NCBI GenBank assembly: GCA_949288735.1
Contig: CASELE010000005.1
Coordinates: 25,087 to 89,086, forward strand
Reading direction: 5' to 3'
DNA from: an uncultured Alistipes sp.
Lineage (GTDB): Bacteria > Bacteroidota > Bacteroidia > Bacteroidales > Rikenellaceae
DNA: 64,000 nt
Part shown: positions 10,363 to 18,472 of the stretch, piece by piece
How positions within the stretch are numbered: the first letter of the stretch is position 1
How the letters are laid out: the number at the start of each line of letters is the position of its first letter
The notes under the pieces: generated by a model
Told to the model about the DNA's origin: nothing
Seen by the model: the letters and a program-made list of their open reading frames with translations, nothing else
The model's database searches: none
Translations under genes and position numbers: made by a program

Positions 10363-12855
10363 TCAGCCGAAGAGTTGTGCGATGTGGTAGGCGACATATC
10401 CCAATATCCAGGCCAGGGCCGTGCTGTAGACCACGCTGCCCAGTGCCCACTTCCATCCCGATTCGGCGGCGATGGCCGCCACGGTCGCCAGGCAGGGGAA
10501 GTAGATGAGTATGAAGACGAGGAATCCGACCGCAGCGGCAGTCGTCAGGTCGCCGCTTGACAACAGCCGTTGCGACAGTCCGGCGGTCTCCTCGTCGGCG
10601 GTTGCCGCTCCGGTCGAAGCCTCCTCTCCTGCGTCGGAATTCGCTGCATGTGCCTCTGCGGCCGTACCGTCGCCGCTGCCGGATGGTGCCGGCAAGCCCT
10701 CGTCGGCCGTCGTCGGAGTGTCGGCATAGAGGACGCCTAGTGTGCTGACGACGATCTCTTTTGCCGCCACGCCCGAGAGGATCGCCACGCTCGATTTCCA
10801 GTTGAGTCCCAGCGGCTCGAATACGGGCTCGCACGCCTTGCCCACGCGGCCGAGGTAGGAGTTCTCGTAATGCTGTTCGCTGCTCTGTCCCTCGGTGGCA
10901 CGCGGATAATAGCTGAGCATCCATACGATGATCGAGGCCACGAGAATCAGGCCTCCCATCTTGCGCAGGTACTGCGCGCATTTGTCCCACATGTGCGAGA
11001 GGGTGGCCCTCCAGGTCGGCATGCGGTAGGGCGGGAGCTCCATGACGAAGGGCGTCTCGTCCACCTTGAAGAAGAAGCGGCGCATGAGGCGTGCCGTCGC
11101 GACGGCGACCAGAATACCGAGCAGGTAGAGTCCGAAGAATACCCAGCCGGCATGGTCGGGGAAGAAGGTGGCGGCGAGCAGCAGGTAGATCGGAAGCCGT
11201 GCGCTGCACGACATGAAGGGTGTGATGAGTACCGTGATGAGGCGGCTGCTGCGGCTTTCGATGGTGCGCGTGGCCATGATGGCCGGTACGTTGCAGCCGA
11301 AGCCCATAATGAGCGGGATGAACGATTTGCCGTGAAGCCCGATGCGGTGCATCACCTTGTCCATGATGAAGGCGGCACGTGCCAGATAGCCCGAATCCTC
11401 CATGAAGGAGATGAAGAGGTAGAGAATCATGATCTGCGGCAGGAAGACGATTACGCTTCCGACGCCTCCGATCACGCCGTCCACGAGCAGGTCCTTGAGC
11501 GCTCCGTCGGGGATCCAGTGCCTGATACCGTCGCCGAGCCATCCCACGAACGACTCGATCCACTCCTGTGGATAGGCTCCGAGACTGAAGGTGCAGTAGA
11601 ACATGAGCCACATGAGGAAGAAGAAGATGGGGAAGCCCCACAGCCGGTGCGTGACGAAGGCGTCGATGGTCGCCGTCACACCCGTCTCCTCCTGCGGCCC
11701 AGGGGTATAAGTCTCCTTGAGCGCACCCGATATGAAGCCGTATTTACGGTTCGAGAGAGCCGTCTCTACATCCTCGCCCAGGGTCTCCTCGATGCGTTTC
11801 GCCTCGCGGTCGCGTATGGCTGCCCAGCGTCCGTAGCTCGGACAGTCGCGCAGGGTCGACTCGATCTGTTCGTCGCGTTCGAGCAGCTTGAGCGAGAAAT
11901 AGCGTGGCGGGAAGTACTGCGGCAGTTCGGTGCGGTGGGCGCTGAGATCGCCGTTCAGCTCGTGCAGGCTCGCCTCGATAACGGGCCCTTCGTTGATATG
12001 GATGTGGCGTACGCGGCGGTCGCGGTTTTCGTAGACGGCTATCACCGTGTCAAGCAGCGCGTCGATGCCTCGGCCGCTGCGGGCCACGACGGGGACCATC
12101 GGGACACCGAGCATGCTGCCGAGGCTCTCGTAATCGAGCCGTGCACCGCTCTCTTCCAGTTCGTCGTACATGTTGAGCGCTACGACCATGCGTTGGCTCA
12201 GGTCGATCAGTTCGGTGGTGAGGTAGAGGTTGCGCTCGAGATTCGAGGCGACGACCGCGTTGATGATTACGTCGGGCGTCTGTTCGGCCAGGTGCCGCCG
12301 TACGTAGAGCTCTTCGGGCGTGTAGGCCGAAAGGGCGTACGTACCCGGCAGGTCGGTGATTTCGAAGCGGTAGCCCTTGTAGGTGGTGTAGCCGCGTTTG
12401 GCGTCGACCGTGACGCCGCTGTAGTTGCCCACGTGTTCGCGGCTTCCCGATATGGCGTTGAAGAGCGAGGTCTTGCCGCTGTTGGGATTGCCGACCAGCG
12501 CCACGCAGATGGTCTCCTCCGTGGCCGCCGCCGTCCGCCCGTGCTCTTCGGTGTCGGGCGTCTCGTCGCAGTTGCAGAGGCTCGCCTCCTGCTGCATCGT
12601 ATCGCGGACAAGCCGGTAACGCTCGGCCTCTTCGGCGGGCACTACCACTACCATCTCGGCCTCGCTGCGGCGCAGCGAGATGTCGTAACCCATGATTCGA
12701 TATTCGATAGGGTCGCGCAGGGGGGCGTTGAGTACCACCTCCACGTGTTGTCCGCGCACGAACCCCATCTCCATGATACGGCGGCGGAATCCGCCGTGCC
12801 CCGTCACCTTGAGAATCGTCGCCGATTCGCCCGTCTTGAGTTCGGATAGACGCAT
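10363..12855 (-). CDS. feoB: fused FeoA-FeoB ferrous iron transporter
   Basis: 830-residue fusion for Fe(II) import. Residues 1-75 are an SH3-like FeoA domain (LSELKTGESATILKVTGHGG, RRIMEMGFVRGQ). A Cys/Asp/Glu linker follows (SLCNCDETPDTEEHG), then the FeoB GTPase: G1 GNPNSGKTS, G3 DLPGTYAL, G4 NMYD. The membrane part has the two Gate regions, the helix IPLIMGFGCNVPAIMATRTI and the late IYFPCLATVAAI. FeoA-FeoB fusion is usual in Bacteroidetes. Odd point: a ~50-residue Ala/Gly/Asp/Glu/Thr-rich stretch (TTADEGLPAPSGSGDGTA and on) sits between late membrane helices. The start follows the promoter box; 60 upstream codons in the same frame are excluded. Confidence 0.96.
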   Translation of the reverse strand: MRLSELKTGESATILKVTGHGGFRRRIMEMGFVRGQHVEVVLNAPLRDPIEYRIMGYDISLRRSEAEMVVVVPAEEAERYRLVRDTMQQEASLCNCDETPDTEEHGRTAAATEETICVALVGNPNSGKTSLFNAISGSREHVGNYSGVTVDAKRGYTTYKGYRFEITDLPGTYALSAYTPEELYVRRHLAEQTPDVIINAVVASNLERNLYLTTELIDLSQRMVVALNMYDELEESGARLDYESLGSMLGVPMVPVVARSGRGIDALLDTVIAVYENRDRRVRHIHINEGPVIEASLHELNGDLSAHRTELPQYFPPRYFSLKLLERDEQIESTLRDCPSYGRWAAIRDREAKRIEETLGEDVETALSNRKYGFISGALKETYTPGPQEETGVTATIDAFVTHRLWGFPIFFFLMWLMFYCTFSLGAYPQEWIESFVGWLGDGIRHWIPDGALKDLLVDGVIGGVGSVIVFLPQIMILYLFISFMEDSGYLARAAFIMDKVMHRIGLHGKSFIPLIMGFGCNVPAIMATRTIESRSSRLITVLITPFMSCSARLPIYLLLAATFFPDHAGWVFFGLYLLGILVAVATARLMRRFFFKVDETPFVMELPPYRMPTWRATLSHMWDKCAQYLRKMGGLILVASIIVWMLSYYPRATEGQSSEQHYENSYLGRVGKACEPVFEPLGLNWKSSVAILSGVAAKEIVVSTLGVLYADTPTTADEGLPAPSGSGDGTAAEAHAANSDAGEEASTGAATADEETAGLSQRLLSSGDLTTAAAVGFLVFILIYFPCLATVAAIAAESGWKWALGSVVYSTALAWILGYVAYHIAQLFG

Positions 12856-12880
12856 GTAGAATCGTATGTTTTTGCCGCAG

Positions 12881-12888
12881 CAAAGATA
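12881..12888 (-). promoter_or_regulatory. -7 promoter box (TATCTTTG) for feoAB
   Basis: Exact TAnnTTTG on the minus strand, 25 bases before the feoAB ATG. I see no clear Fur-type palindrome beside it. Confidence 0.65.
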
Positions 12889-13005
12889 GCGATTCGTGCC
12901 GTTCGGCGTATCCCCACAAATAGGTATTTGTCGTGCCTGTCGCGCCGTATGCCGGGTGCGGATACGTTTTTTTCGGGAAAAGGGCGGCGGAAGGGATTTT
13001 TTTCT

Positions 13006-13013
13006 TACTTTTG
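13006..13013 (+). promoter_or_regulatory. -7 promoter box (TACTTTTG) for the H1-like gene
   Basis: Exact TAnnTTTG 37 bases before the ATG; the leader is AT-rich (AATCACAAAATT before the start). Confidence 0.65.
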
Positions 13014-13050
13014 CCGTTAGGAAGATAAAACCCAATCAAATCACAAAATT

Positions 13051-13224
13051 ATGAAAGAACTGGTAGAACAGATCAAGGCACAGTACGACGCGTTCCTCGA
13101 GAATGCTGAGGCTCAGGTTGAGAAGGGCAACAAGGCTGCCGGCACCCGCGCCCGCAAGGCTGCGCTGGAGCTCTCGAAACTGATGAAGGAGTTCCGCAAG
13201 ATCTCGGTCGAGGCATCCAAGTAG
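13051..13224 (+). CDS. histone H1-like DNA-binding protein (Hc1 family)
   Basis: 57-residue Lys/Ala-rich helical protein: MKELVEQIKAQYDAFLENAE at the start and TRARKAALELSKLMKEFRKI in the second half. This fits the short Bacteroidetes histone H1/Hc1 family, small nucleoid proteins that bind DNA non-specifically. It is probably two helices, net basic in the C-terminal half. It has its own promoter box and an excellent terminator, the layout of a small, highly expressed single gene. Too short to be caught by a 60-codon cutoff. Function is inferred from family only. Confidence 0.88.
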   Translation: MKELVEQIKAQYDAFLENAEAQVEKGNKAAGTRARKAALELSKLMKEFRKISVEASK

Positions 13225-13241
13225 GAGACTCTTCGAATACG

Positions 13242-13278
13242 GGAGCGGAGGCGCATCGGCGCCTCCGCTCCTCTTTTT
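13242..13278 (+). terminator. terminator of the H1-like gene
   Basis: Perfect 13-bp stem GGAGCGGAGGCGC/GCGCCTCCGCTCC with loop ATCG, followed by TCTTTTTT. Confidence 0.9.
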
Positions 13279-13347
13279 TGCTGCCGGTCTTTGTCTTGCG
13301 GGTATTCGCGGCCGGCATCCGTACTCCGGTCACGGCCGAACAGAACG

Positions 13348-13881
13348 CTATCGATAGAGATCCACGATACGGTAGAACTCTTCGGCATCCTCGGCCGACA
13401 TTTCGCCCTTGTGCACGTAGACCAGTTCGCCCTCTTTCGATACGAGCAGCAGGACGAAGAGGTTGTTGCAGTCGCCCAGACCCCATGCCGTGCTCAGGAC
13501 CCGGTCCTGGTCGGCCAGGATGACGGCGTGGTTCGACTCGGTCCGTTTGCGGGCGATGTTGCGGGCCATGCCGTTGGGGACCAGAGGGGCATCCTTGAGA
13601 TTCATCACGCCGAGGCCGTAGATGTTCTTGCCCTGGGCGCGGCGCGTACGTTCGAGATCGTCGGTAAAGGACTCGCCCTGTTTCGGATGGTCGGGATCGA
13701 CGTAGAAGATCATCAGGTTCTTTTCGCCGAAGTGGGGCAGCCGGGACGGCCGGCCGTCGAGGCTGACGATCTCTACATTCTCTACCTTGCGCGGCAGTTG
13801 CTCCTGTGCGGCGAGCGGTGCGGTGCCGCACAGGGCGGCAAGCATCAGAGCGGTGCGTTGTTTCCGGTTCAGCGTCATCAT
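13348..13881 (-). CDS. secreted thioredoxin-fold protein (YtfJ-like)
   Basis: 177-residue exported protein. A signal peptide covers about the first 25 residues (RTALMLAALCGTAPLAAQEQ). The mature part resembles the thioredoxin-like YtfJ family: FGEKNLMIFYVDPDHPKQGE, then a helix rich in Arg, then ESNHAVILADQDRVLSTAWG and a C-terminal strand-helix VSKEGELVYVHKGEMSAEDA. It has no CXXC, so it is not a simple disulfide oxidoreductase; one lone Cys sits in DCNNLF. Start chosen after the promoter box; the next codon is also ATG. Convergent with the H1-like gene. YtfJ assignment is from motif memory and is tentative; function unknown. Confidence 0.7.
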   Translation of the reverse strand: MMTLNRKQRTALMLAALCGTAPLAAQEQLPRKVENVEIVSLDGRPSRLPHFGEKNLMIFYVDPDHPKQGESFTDDLERTRRAQGKNIYGLGVMNLKDAPLVPNGMARNIARKRTESNHAVILADQDRVLSTAWGLGDCNNLFVLLLVSKEGELVYVHKGEMSAEDAEEFYRIVDLYR

Positions 13882-13939
13882 CTCTCTATTCGTTCTTCTC
13901 GTTATCGGTCGCTGTTCGGCCCGATGCGGGTTCCGGACA

Positions 13940-13947
13940 CAAAGGTA
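13940..13947 (-). promoter_or_regulatory. -7 promoter box (TACCTTTG) for the thioredoxin-fold gene
   Basis: Exact TAnnTTTG on the minus strand, 58 bases before the chosen start; it excludes the ATG at 13971. Confidence 0.55.
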
Positions 13948-14080
13948 GGGATAAATTCGGGAATCGCGCATCCTTCTCCGAGCCGTAATAGTGTTCTATA
14001 ACTCCGAATTTTCCTGTCGGCAAAGGTTTCGTGCGGCGACAGCGGGTTCCGGTACGGATGGATTTACGGAATCGTTTGAG

Positions 14081-14088
14081 TATCTTTG
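14081..14088 (+). promoter_or_regulatory. -7 promoter box (TATCTTTG) for the phosphatase gene
   Basis: Exact TAnnTTTG 41 bases before the ATG at 14130; excludes the earlier in-frame ATG at 14031. Confidence 0.6.
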
Positions 14089-14129
14089 CCGGCGCTTCGG
14101 CCCGTCGCCGGAGCGACAGAGAAGAAGCG

Positions 14130-14615
14130 ATGAGCGAGAAATACCGTATTCTGTTCGTCTGTCTCGGCAATATCTGCCGTTCGCCGGCCGCCGAGGGGAT
14201 TATGCGCAGCATGCTTGCTGCCGAAGGGCTCGATTCGACGGTCGAGGTAGATTCTGCCGGCACCTATGCGGGCCATGCGGGCGATCTGCCCGATCCGCGC
14301 ATGCGGCGGGCTGCAGCCCGCCGCGGCTATGAACTGACGCATCGTGCCCGTCCGTTGCGGAGCGACGATTTCGAACGCTTCGACCGCATCGTCGTGATGG
14401 ACGATGCCAACTACGAGGCGGCGCACCGGCTGGCTCCGTCGCGTGCTGCGGCCGAGCGCATCTTCCGGATGGTCGAATTCTGTCCGGAGAGCGGCCGTAC
14501 CTATGTGCCCGATCCCTATTACGAGGGGCACGAGGGGTTCGAACTGGTGCTCGATCTGCTCGAGGAGGGGTGCGCCACGCTCGTGTCGGAACTCAGAAGT
14601 CGAAACCGAAACTGA
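14130..14615 (+). CDS. low-molecular-weight protein tyrosine phosphatase
   Basis: 161-residue cytosolic phosphatase that removes phosphate from tyrosine. The catalytic loop CLGNICRSP begins at Cys11 (CX5R with Arg17), close to the N-terminus as is normal, and the general-acid motif PDPYYEG lies near residue 128. Length is typical (~155-160). It acts alone: no tyrosine kinase or capsule locus is adjacent, so the physiological substrate cannot be inferred. Its last 23 bases overlap the end of the convergent PorV-like gene, which means the two genes share 3' coding DNA in opposite frames. Confidence 0.95.
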   Translation: MSEKYRILFVCLGNICRSPAAEGIMRSMLAAEGLDSTVEVDSAGTYAGHAGDLPDPRMRRAAARRGYELTHRARPLRSDDFERFDRIVVMDDANYEAAHRLAPSRAAAERIFRMVEFCPESGRTYVPDPYYEGHEGFELVLDLLEEGCATLVSELRSRNRN

Positions 14616-15477
14616 GATTCCACAGATTGTGGCGCCACGTGTCGCGTCCGGCAAGAAGATAGGCGAAATCGAGCCTCAGATGCAGGAACCGCATTCCGGC
14701 ACCCACGGAGACGTAGTCGGGGTCGACTGAACGTTCGCCATAGTGGTATCCGCACCGTATCTGTATGAGCTGCATGAGGTTGTATTCGATACCCGCCGAG
14801 CATCCGAATCCTCGTGCGGCCGTCTCCCCGAAGGCGTAGTCCAGATCGACGGCAACGGTCACCCCGTGGGCGTCGGTGATGAAGGAGCCGACAGCGGCGC
14901 CGGCCGTAAGGGTCACGGGAAGTTCATAGGCCGAATCGCCGAGATATCCGCCCAGATTGGCGAGTTTTGCTCCGATGCGCAGCGAGTTGCGTTCCGAAGC
15001 GCCGAAGGGCATCATGTAGAGGGCGCTCAGGTCGACGGCAAGCGCATCCTCGGGGGCCTGTGCCCGCCGAAGGTGGGTGTAGCGGCCGGTAAGAGCCGCC
15101 GCCCAGCGCTCTCCCGGACGGAAGGCGTAGGCTGCGTCGACCATCATGTCGCCGATGCCCCGTGCATGGCGGAACTGTCGCCATCCGGCCAGCACGGAGT
15201 GCCGCGGGGCGATGTTGTAATATCCCGATACGGCATAGCCGTCCTTGCCGTTCGGTGCGCAGTAGCTGCTTGATAGCTGCATCCGTACGGGTTGGAAGGG
15301 CGTTACCGCCGCATTGTTGTAGAGCGTGTGCGATGCGGAGAACTGCGTGACGGCGACGCCGCCCATCGCGAGGCTCTTTGCGTCGGGCGAGAATCCGGAG
15401 AGTTCCTGTTCCTGTGCGCGGACTCCGGCAGCCGCGAGACATCCGGCCAGGACGAGAAGAGTTGTCAGGCGCTTCAT
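14593..15477 (-). CDS. PorV/PorQ-family outer-membrane barrel
   Basis: 294-residue exported protein: signal peptide about residues 1-21 (TLLVLAGCLAAAGVRAQEQE), then a FadL-like small barrel with the family opening SPDAKSLAMGGVAVTQFSAS and LYNNAAVTPF. It ends in Phe (NLWNLSFGFDF), as expected for a BAM substrate. PorV and PorQ belong to type IX secretion, but no other T9SS gene is near, so a secretion role is not shown. The promoter box ends five bases before the ATG, predicting a leaderless message. Its end overlaps the phosphatase gene by 23 bases. Confidence 0.82.
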   Translation of the reverse strand: MKRLTTLLVLAGCLAAAGVRAQEQELSGFSPDAKSLAMGGVAVTQFSASHTLYNNAAVTPFQPVRMQLSSSYCAPNGKDGYAVSGYYNIAPRHSVLAGWRQFRHARGIGDMMVDAAYAFRPGERWAAALTGRYTHLRRAQAPEDALAVDLSALYMMPFGASERNSLRIGAKLANLGGYLGDSAYELPVTLTAGAAVGSFITDAHGVTVAVDLDYAFGETAARGFGCSAGIEYNLMQLIQIRCGYHYGERSVDPDYVSVGAGMRFLHLRLDFAYLLAGRDTWRHNLWNLSFGFDF

Positions 15478-15482
15478 AGGGG

Positions 15483-15490
15483 CAAATATA
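15483..15490 (-). promoter_or_regulatory. -7 promoter box (TATATTTG) for the PorV-like gene
   Basis: Exact TAnnTTTG on the minus strand with only five bases (CCCCT) between its last G and the ATG. Confidence 0.65.
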
Positions 15491-15501
15491 ATAAAAATGT
15501 G

Positions 15502-15539
15502 AAAAAGGAACGGGAGACAGGCATTTTGCCCGTCTCCCG
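15502..15539 (-). terminator. terminator of the glmM-dipeptidase unit
   Basis: 13-bp stem with one mismatch (CGGGAGACAGGCA against TGCCCGTCTCCCG), then a T-run on the minus strand. It lies just upstream of the PorV-like promoter, separating the two units. Confidence 0.8.
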
Positions 15540-15560
15540 CTGTCCGTACGCCCCGCGCGG

Positions 15561-16928
15561 CTATTTCGTCTCGGCGAAGTATTTGTAGAAGTAGGGGATG
15601 GTCTCGATTCCGCGATAGAACTGGTCGAGGCCGTAGCTCTCGTTGGGCGAATGGATGGCATCCTGTGCCAGGCCGAAGCCGATGAGCAGCGACTTGATGC
15701 CCAGTATCGATTCGAATCCGCTGATAATCGGAATCGAGCCGCCCGAGTAGAAGGGAAGCGGCTTCTTCCCGAAGGTGGCGACGATGGCCTTTTCGGCAGC
15801 GCGGTAGGCGGGCATGTCGGTCGGGGCCACATAGGGCATGCCCCCGTGGAGGAAGCGCACCTTCACCTTCACGCTGCGCGGGGCCACGGTGCGGAAGTGC
15901 TTTTCGAAGAGTCTGGCGATCTTGCGGAAATCCTGGTTCGGTACCAGGCGCATCGAGATCTTGGCCGATGCCTTCGAGGGTATGACCGTCTTGGTCCCCT
16001 CTTCGATGTAGCCGCCCCAGATGCCGTTCACGTCGAGCGAAGGGCGTATGCCCGTGCGTTCGATGGTCGTGTAGCCCGCTTCACCCTCCACGTCGCCGAG
16101 CGAAAGCGAACGTTTGTAGGCCGCCAGGCTGAAGGGGGCACGGTTGAAGGCGCGCCGTTCGGCCGGAGTGAGCTCGCGCACGTCGTCGTAGAATCCGGGG
16201 ATGGTGATGTGCCCGTTCTCGTCGGTGAGCCCGGCGATGAGGCGTGCCAGTACGTTGGCCGGGTTGGCTACGGCACCGCCGAAGAGACCCGAGTGGAGAT
16301 CCTTGTCAGGTCCGGTCACCTCCACCTCCATATAGGTCAGACCGCGCAGTCCGCATGTGATCGAGGGGGTGTCGAGCCCGATCATCGAGGTGTCCGATAC
16401 GAGGATGATGTCCGCCTTGAGCAGGCGTTTGTTCTTGCGGCAGAAGCCGTAGAGGCTGGCCGAACCGATCTCCTCTTCGCCTTCGAGCATGAACTTCACG
16501 TTGCATGGCAGCGTGCCGGTGGCGCACATCGCCTCGAAGGCCGCCACGTGCATGAAGAGCTGTCCCTTGTCGTCGTCGGCACCGCGGCCCCAGATGCGGC
16601 CGTCGCGGACGACGGGCTCGAAGGGCTCGGTGTTCCACTCCTCGCGCGGATCTACGGGCATCACGTCGTAGTGGCCATAGACGAGTACGGTTTTCGCTTT
16701 GGGGTCGACCATCTTTTCGGCGTAGACCACCGGATTGCCCTCGGTGGGCATTACCTCGGCGCGGTCGGCTCCCGCCTCGACGAGCCGTTTGGCCAGATGC
16801 TCCGCGCAGCGGACCATGTCGGCCTTGTGTTCGGTCTGGGCGCTGATCGACGGAATGCGCAGCACCTCGAAGAGCGAGCGGAGGAACTCCTCGCGGTGGC
16901 TCTCGATGTAGTTCTTTACCTGTTCCAT
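15561..16928 (-). CDS. M20-family dipeptidase
   Basis: 455-residue zinc peptidase of the carnosine dipeptidase-like M20 group, which cleaves dipeptides in the cytosol. Metal ligands are visible: H86 and D88 in YGHYDVMPVDP, D118-D120 in GRGADDDKG, the catalytic E pair in EGEEEIGS (about 149-156), a later Asp in LVSDTSMIG, and a C-terminal His in LAQDAIHSPNES. The dimerisation lid motif DLHSGLFGG is present. Full length, no signal peptide. It follows glmM by 39 bases on the same strand and ends at a terminator, so the two probably share a transcript. Confidence 0.94.
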   Translation of the reverse strand: MEQVKNYIESHREEFLRSLFEVLRIPSISAQTEHKADMVRCAEHLAKRLVEAGADRAEVMPTEGNPVVYAEKMVDPKAKTVLVYGHYDVMPVDPREEWNTEPFEPVVRDGRIWGRGADDDKGQLFMHVAAFEAMCATGTLPCNVKFMLEGEEEIGSASLYGFCRKNKRLLKADIILVSDTSMIGLDTPSITCGLRGLTYMEVEVTGPDKDLHSGLFGGAVANPANVLARLIAGLTDENGHITIPGFYDDVRELTPAERRAFNRAPFSLAAYKRSLSLGDVEGEAGYTTIERTGIRPSLDVNGIWGGYIEEGTKTVIPSKASAKISMRLVPNQDFRKIARLFEKHFRTVAPRSVKVKVRFLHGGMPYVAPTDMPAYRAAEKAIVATFGKKPLPFYSGGSIPIISGFESILGIKSLLIGFGLAQDAIHSPNESYGLDQFYRGIETIPYFYKYFAETK

Positions 16929-16967
16929 GTTATTTCGTGTGTTTGTTCGGGGTCGGATTCGGTCTTT

Positions 16968-18356
16968 CTATTGAGCACAGAGCGCATGCACTTCGTCGAT
17001 GAAGCGCTCGGCCAGCGCGTCGGCCTCGGCCTGCGTGCGCGCTTCGGTGTAGATACGTACGATCGGCTCCGTGTTCGAACGGCGCAGATGGACCCAGCAT
17101 TCCGGGAAGTCGATCTTCAGCCCGTCCCGGTCGTCGGTGCGCTCGCCGGCATAGCGGCTCTTCAGTTCGTGCAGGATCCGCTCCACGTCGATGGAGGGGG
17201 TGAGCTCTATCTTGTTCTTCGAGGCGTAGTAGGCCGGATAGGTGCGACGCAGTTCGGTCATCTTCATGCCCGTATGCGCCAGGTGGGTGAGGAACAGGGC
17301 CGTGCCGACCAGAGCGTCGCGGCCGTAGTGCAGTTCGGGGTAGATGACCCCGCCGTTGCCTTCGCCGCCGATGACGGCGCCCGTCTGCTTCATCGTCTTC
17401 ACGACGTTCACTTCACCCACGGCCGAGGCGTGGTAGCGGCCGCCGTGTCGTTCGGTCACGTCGCGCAGCGCACGCGACGAGCTGAGGTTCGATACCGTGT
17501 CGCCGGGCGTGCGCGAGAGGATGTAGTCGGCCACGGCGACGAGCGTGTACTCCTCGACGAACATGCTTCCGTCTTCGCAGACGAAGGCCAGCCGGTCCAC
17601 GTCGGGATCGACCGCTATGCCGAGATTGGCCCCGTTGCTTACGACCGCCTGCGACAGTCCGGCGAGATGGGCGGGCAGCGGTTCGGGGTTGTGGGCGAAT
17701 TCGCCCGTGGGAGCGCAGTTGAGTTCCACGACGTCGCAGCCCAATGCCCGCAGCAGGGCGGGCATCACCGTTCCGCCCACCGAGTTGACCGCATCGACGA
17801 CCACGCGGAAGCCTCTCTGCCGCACTGCTTCGGTGTCGACCGCCGGCAGGGCCAGCACCTGTCCGATGTGCCGCTCGTTGCATCCGGGATCGGTCGTCGT
17901 CCGTCCCAGCGCATCGACCGGAGGGTAGGGCGCCGAATCTCCGTCGGCCAGCTCCAGCAGGCGTGCCCCCTCTTCGGCGGAGAGGAATTCACCGTGTTCG
18001 TCGAGCAGTTTGAGCGCATTCCACTGGCGGGGGTTATGCGAGGCCGTGATGATGATGCCGCCGTCGGCGCCGTGGTGCGTCACGGCCAGCTCCGTGCCCG
18101 GAGTGGTGCAGAGCCCGAGCCGCACGACGTCGACGCCGCACCCCGTGAGCGTCCCCGCGACGATCTCTTCGACCATGGGGCCCGACAGGCGGGCGTCGCG
18201 GCCGATGACGACGAGAAGCCGTTTGTCCGGCCGTTTTTCGGCGAGAAGCCGCACGTAGGCGGTCGTGAAGCGTACGATGTCGGGCGGAGTCAGATTGTCT
18301 CCCGCGGCTCCTCCGATGGTACCGCGGATGCCCGATATGGATTTGATGAGCGCCAT
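16968..18356 (-). CDS. glmM: phosphoglucosamine mutase
   Basis: 462-residue phosphohexomutase converting glucosamine-6-phosphate to glucosamine-1-phosphate for UDP-GlcNAc, hence peptidoglycan and LPS. The four family loops are intact: phosphoserine S106 in TASHNPRQWN, metal loop DPDVDRLAF, sugar loop GGEGNGGVIYPELHYGRD and the C-terminal phosphate loop RRSNTEPIVRIYTEA. The opening MALIKSISGIRGTIGG is the usual Bacteroidetes form. A phosphomannomutase role cannot be excluded from motifs alone. No clear TAnnTTTG box in the divergent gap to the nucleoside phosphorylase. Confidence 0.92.
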   Translation of the reverse strand: MALIKSISGIRGTIGGAAGDNLTPPDIVRFTTAYVRLLAEKRPDKRLLVVIGRDARLSGPMVEEIVAGTLTGCGVDVVRLGLCTTPGTELAVTHHGADGGIIITASHNPRQWNALKLLDEHGEFLSAEEGARLLELADGDSAPYPPVDALGRTTTDPGCNERHIGQVLALPAVDTEAVRQRGFRVVVDAVNSVGGTVMPALLRALGCDVVELNCAPTGEFAHNPEPLPAHLAGLSQAVVSNGANLGIAVDPDVDRLAFVCEDGSMFVEEYTLVAVADYILSRTPGDTVSNLSSSRALRDVTERHGGRYHASAVGEVNVVKTMKQTGAVIGGEGNGGVIYPELHYGRDALVGTALFLTHLAHTGMKMTELRRTYPAYYASKNKIELTPSIDVERILHELKSRYAGERTDDRDGLKIDFPECWVHLRRSNTEPIVRIYTEARTQAEADALAERFIDEVHALCAQ

Positions 18357-18434
18357 AGCAGGTGTCGAAAAATGGATACCTATATTAAAATAGGAAAAAC
18401 GGATCGATTTTTTGTTATTCGACGTAAATATATT

Positions 18435-18442
18435 ACTTTTAT
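18435..18442 (+). promoter_or_regulatory. possible -7 box (TACTTTTA) for the nucleoside phosphorylase
   Basis: TAnnTTTA, one base from consensus, 30 bases before the ATG in an AT-rich gap. Confidence 0.4.
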
Positions 18443-18472
18443 GCCAATTATGGAAATGAAAATAGCTGCCGT

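Noticed and set aside
10870..12849. 659-codon open frame opposite feoAB
   Set aside because: Antisense shadow of feoAB; His/Glu/Arg-rich with no recognisable motif.
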